In this document: piece after piece, positions 40,501-41,812 of the stretch
How positions within the stretch are numbered: position 1 is the first letter of the stretch
Layout: each line of letters begins with the position of its first letter
Source of the DNA: Mycolicibacterium palauense
GTDB lineage: Bacteria > Actinomycetota > Actinomycetes > Mycobacteriales > Mycobacteriaceae
Direction of reading: 5' to 3'
Length of the DNA stretch: 41,812 nt
Assembly: GCF_002592005.1 (NCBI RefSeq)
Contig: NZ_NVQF01000054.1
Location: forward strand, 1-41,812
Notes under the pieces: model-generated
Told to the model about the DNA's origin: nothing
The model's database searches: none
What the model saw: only the letters and a program-made list of their open reading frames with translations
Position numbers and translations under genes: made by a program

Positions 40501-41812
40501 ATGAGCGAAGCGGCGAAAACGCAAGACGCAGAGAAAAAGTCGGGCCTTCGCATCCCGGGCTTCGCGCAGCTTCAGCGGCTCGGCAAGAGCCTCATGCTGC
40601 CGATCGCGGTGCTACCGGCCGCGGGCATCCTGCTGCGGTTGGGCCAGGACGATCTGCTGGGCCGCATCGACGCGCCGGTCATCGGCCCGTTCTTCCAGGC
40701 TATGAGCGCCGCGGGCGGAGCACTGTTCACCAACCTGCCGTTGCTGTTCGCGGTCGGTGTGGCGATCGGATTCGCGCGCAAGGCCGACGGCTCGACGGCG
40801 CTGGCCGCCGTCGTCGGCTATCTGGTGATGTCGGCGGTCTTCACCACCATGTCGCCGATCGTGCTCGCCGGGGAACTCGACAAGGCCGGCGAGCAGGCGC
40901 AGATCAACTACAGCGTGTTCGGCGGCATCGTCATCGGACTGCTCACCGCGTGGCTCTTCGACCGCTATCACACCATCCAATTGCCCTCCTATCTAGGCTT
41001 TTTCGGCGGCCGCCGGTTCGTGCCCATCGTGGTATCGCTGGCCAGCCTGGTGATCGCGTTCGCGATGAGCTACTTCTACCCGATCTTCGATGCCGGCCTG
41101 ACCGGACTCGGCAGGTTCATCGGCGGCGCCGGCGCGCTGGGTGCCTTCGTGTACGGCTTCGCCAACCGGATGCTGATCCCGCTGGGCCTGCACCACATCG
41201 TGAACTCCTATGTGTGGTTCATCTATGGCGACTACACCACCCCGGGCGGCGAGGTGGTCACCGGCGAACTGACCCGGTTCGCCTCCGGCGACCCGACGGC
41301 CGGGCTGCTGACCTCCGGGTTCTACCCGATCCTGATGTTCGGCCTGCCCGCCGCGGCGCTGGCGATGATCCACGTCGCCGACAAGAAGCAGCGCCGCGTC
41401 GCGATCGGCATCCTGTCGGCGGCCGCGCTGACTGCGTTCCTGACCGGGGTGACCGAACCGCTGGAGTTCGCGTTCATGTTCGTCGCGTTCCCGCTCTACA
41501 TCATCCATGCGCTGCTCACGGGGCTGTCGCTGGCGATCGCCTATCTGCTCGACATCCATCTCGGGTTCTCCTTCTCGGCCGGCCTCATCGATCTGCTGCT
41601 CTACGGCACCGCCCCGGCGGCCAAGAACATTCCGCTGCTGATCGTCATGGGCCTGGGGTTCTTCGTCGTCTACTACCTGCTGTTCCGGTTCGCGATCACC
41701 CGATGGAACATGCGGACGCCCGGACGTGAACCCGAGGAGGAGTTCGAGGCCGAGGAGGCGGCCAACCTCGGCGATGTGGCTGAATCGTCGGGGGCGTCGG
41801 GGGCGTCGGGGG
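40501..41812 (+). CDS. PTS N-acetylglucosamine/glucose transporter EIIC, partial
   Basis: This is the membrane permease of a PTS of the PtsG/NagE family, cut by the window end after 437 codons. It starts at ATG 40501 (MSEAAKTQDAEKK). The typical sequence LQRLGKSLMLPIAVLPAAGILLRLG, many hydrophobic segments, GLHHIVNSYVWF and the family signature FLTGVTEPLEFAFMFVAF are present. The acidic tail with a Gly-Ala-Ser repeat suggests a linker to an EIIB domain beyond the window. Divergent EIIA-nagB-nagA makes GlcNAc the likely substrate; glucose cannot be excluded. Confidence 0.92.
   Translation, partial: MSEAAKTQDAEKKSGLRIPGFAQLQRLGKSLMLPIAVLPAAGILLRLGQDDLLGRIDAPVIGPFFQAMSAAGGALFTNLPLLFAVGVAIGFARKADGSTALAAVVGYLVMSAVFTTMSPIVLAGELDKAGEQAQINYSVFGGIVIGLLTAWLFDRYHTIQLPSYLGFFGGRRFVPIVVSLASLVIAFAMSYFYPIFDAGLTGLGRFIGGAGALGAFVYGFANRMLIPLGLHHIVNSYVWFIYGDYTTPGGEVVTGELTRFASGDPTAGLLTSGFYPILMFGLPAAALAMIHVADKKQRRVAIGILSAAALTAFLTGVTEPLEFAFMFVAFPLYIIHALLTGLSLAIAYLLDIHLGFSFSAGLIDLLLYGTAPAAKNIPLLIVMGLGFFVVYYLLFRFAITRWNMRTPGREPEEEFEAEEAANLGDVAESSGASGASG
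41788..41812 (+). repeat. 9-bp tandem repeat at the window end, in EIIC
   Basis: Two full and one cut copy of TCGGGGGCG encode an S-G-A repeat in the linker after the EIIC domain. Confidence 0.85.

Noticed and set aside
40386..41729. 447-residue ORF in another frame over EIIC
   Set aside because: It is a shadow; the real EIIC frame starts at 40501 and simply has no stop inside the window.
1..41812. CRISPR array
   Set aside because: The repeats seen are contiguous or in-frame tandem units without unique spacers.

Overview
The window looks like a chromosomal segment of a fast-growing mycobacterium (Mycolicibacterium-like). It is GC-rich with GTG/ATG starts. It carries, in order, the block known in M. 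tuberculosis as Rv3202c to Rv3193c: adnA, adnB, a K+ channel, nudC, mycoredoxin, uvrD2, whiB7, an ABC1-type kinase, a TOMM/ThiF-like protein, a DUF2342 protein, a PDZ/Lon-like protease and a UPF0182 membrane protein. This assignment rests on recognised proteins and gene order; no database was searched.

Region 1 (1-20557) is this core block of DNA repair (AdnAB, UvrD2), redox and NAD homeostasis (NudC, Mrx1), intrinsic drug resistance (whiB7 with leader ORF and attenuator) and envelope proteins. Region 2 (about 20570-29015) is accessory. It holds a frameshifted SARP-type regulator remnant, the initiator tRNA-fMet, and directly 3' of that tRNA a type I Wadjet (JetABCD/EptABCD-type) anti-plasmid operon with visibly lower G+C. 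The operon runs into a Fic-family gene. Two details stand out. The jetB reading frame is cut by an in-frame TAG, with the rest of the protein intact after it. JetD has an extra C-terminal tail of about 70 residues with a FicA-like inhibitory motif (S-A-K-L-E-N), an internal SD and an internal start, and it overlaps the fic start by one base. The simplest reading is a Fic toxin-antitoxin module built into the Wadjet operon, with the antitoxin fused to the nuclease subunit.

Region 3 (29131-33072) holds a hypothetical protein, a small membrane protein, a PaaK/F390-synthetase-like adenylating enzyme, a 56-residue Bfd-type [2Fe-2S] protein and an MscS channel. Region 4 (33069-36106) is a TetR-controlled amine-oxidation pair (ornithine cyclodeaminase/tyramine oxidase B-like and SolA-like), with two tandem operators over an apparently leaderless promoter. 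Region 5 (36116-37871) has a NYN-domain protein and an Lsr2 paralogue with an AT-rich upstream region. Region 6 (37878 to the end) is an N-acetylglucosamine uptake and catabolism locus: nagA, nagB and EIIA on the minus strand, with a divergent PTS EIIC cut by the window end.

Two habits recur across the core genes. Short in-frame tandem repeats (9-21 bp) lie in charged linkers, and tandem repeats just after stop codons put extra TGA codons in other frames.
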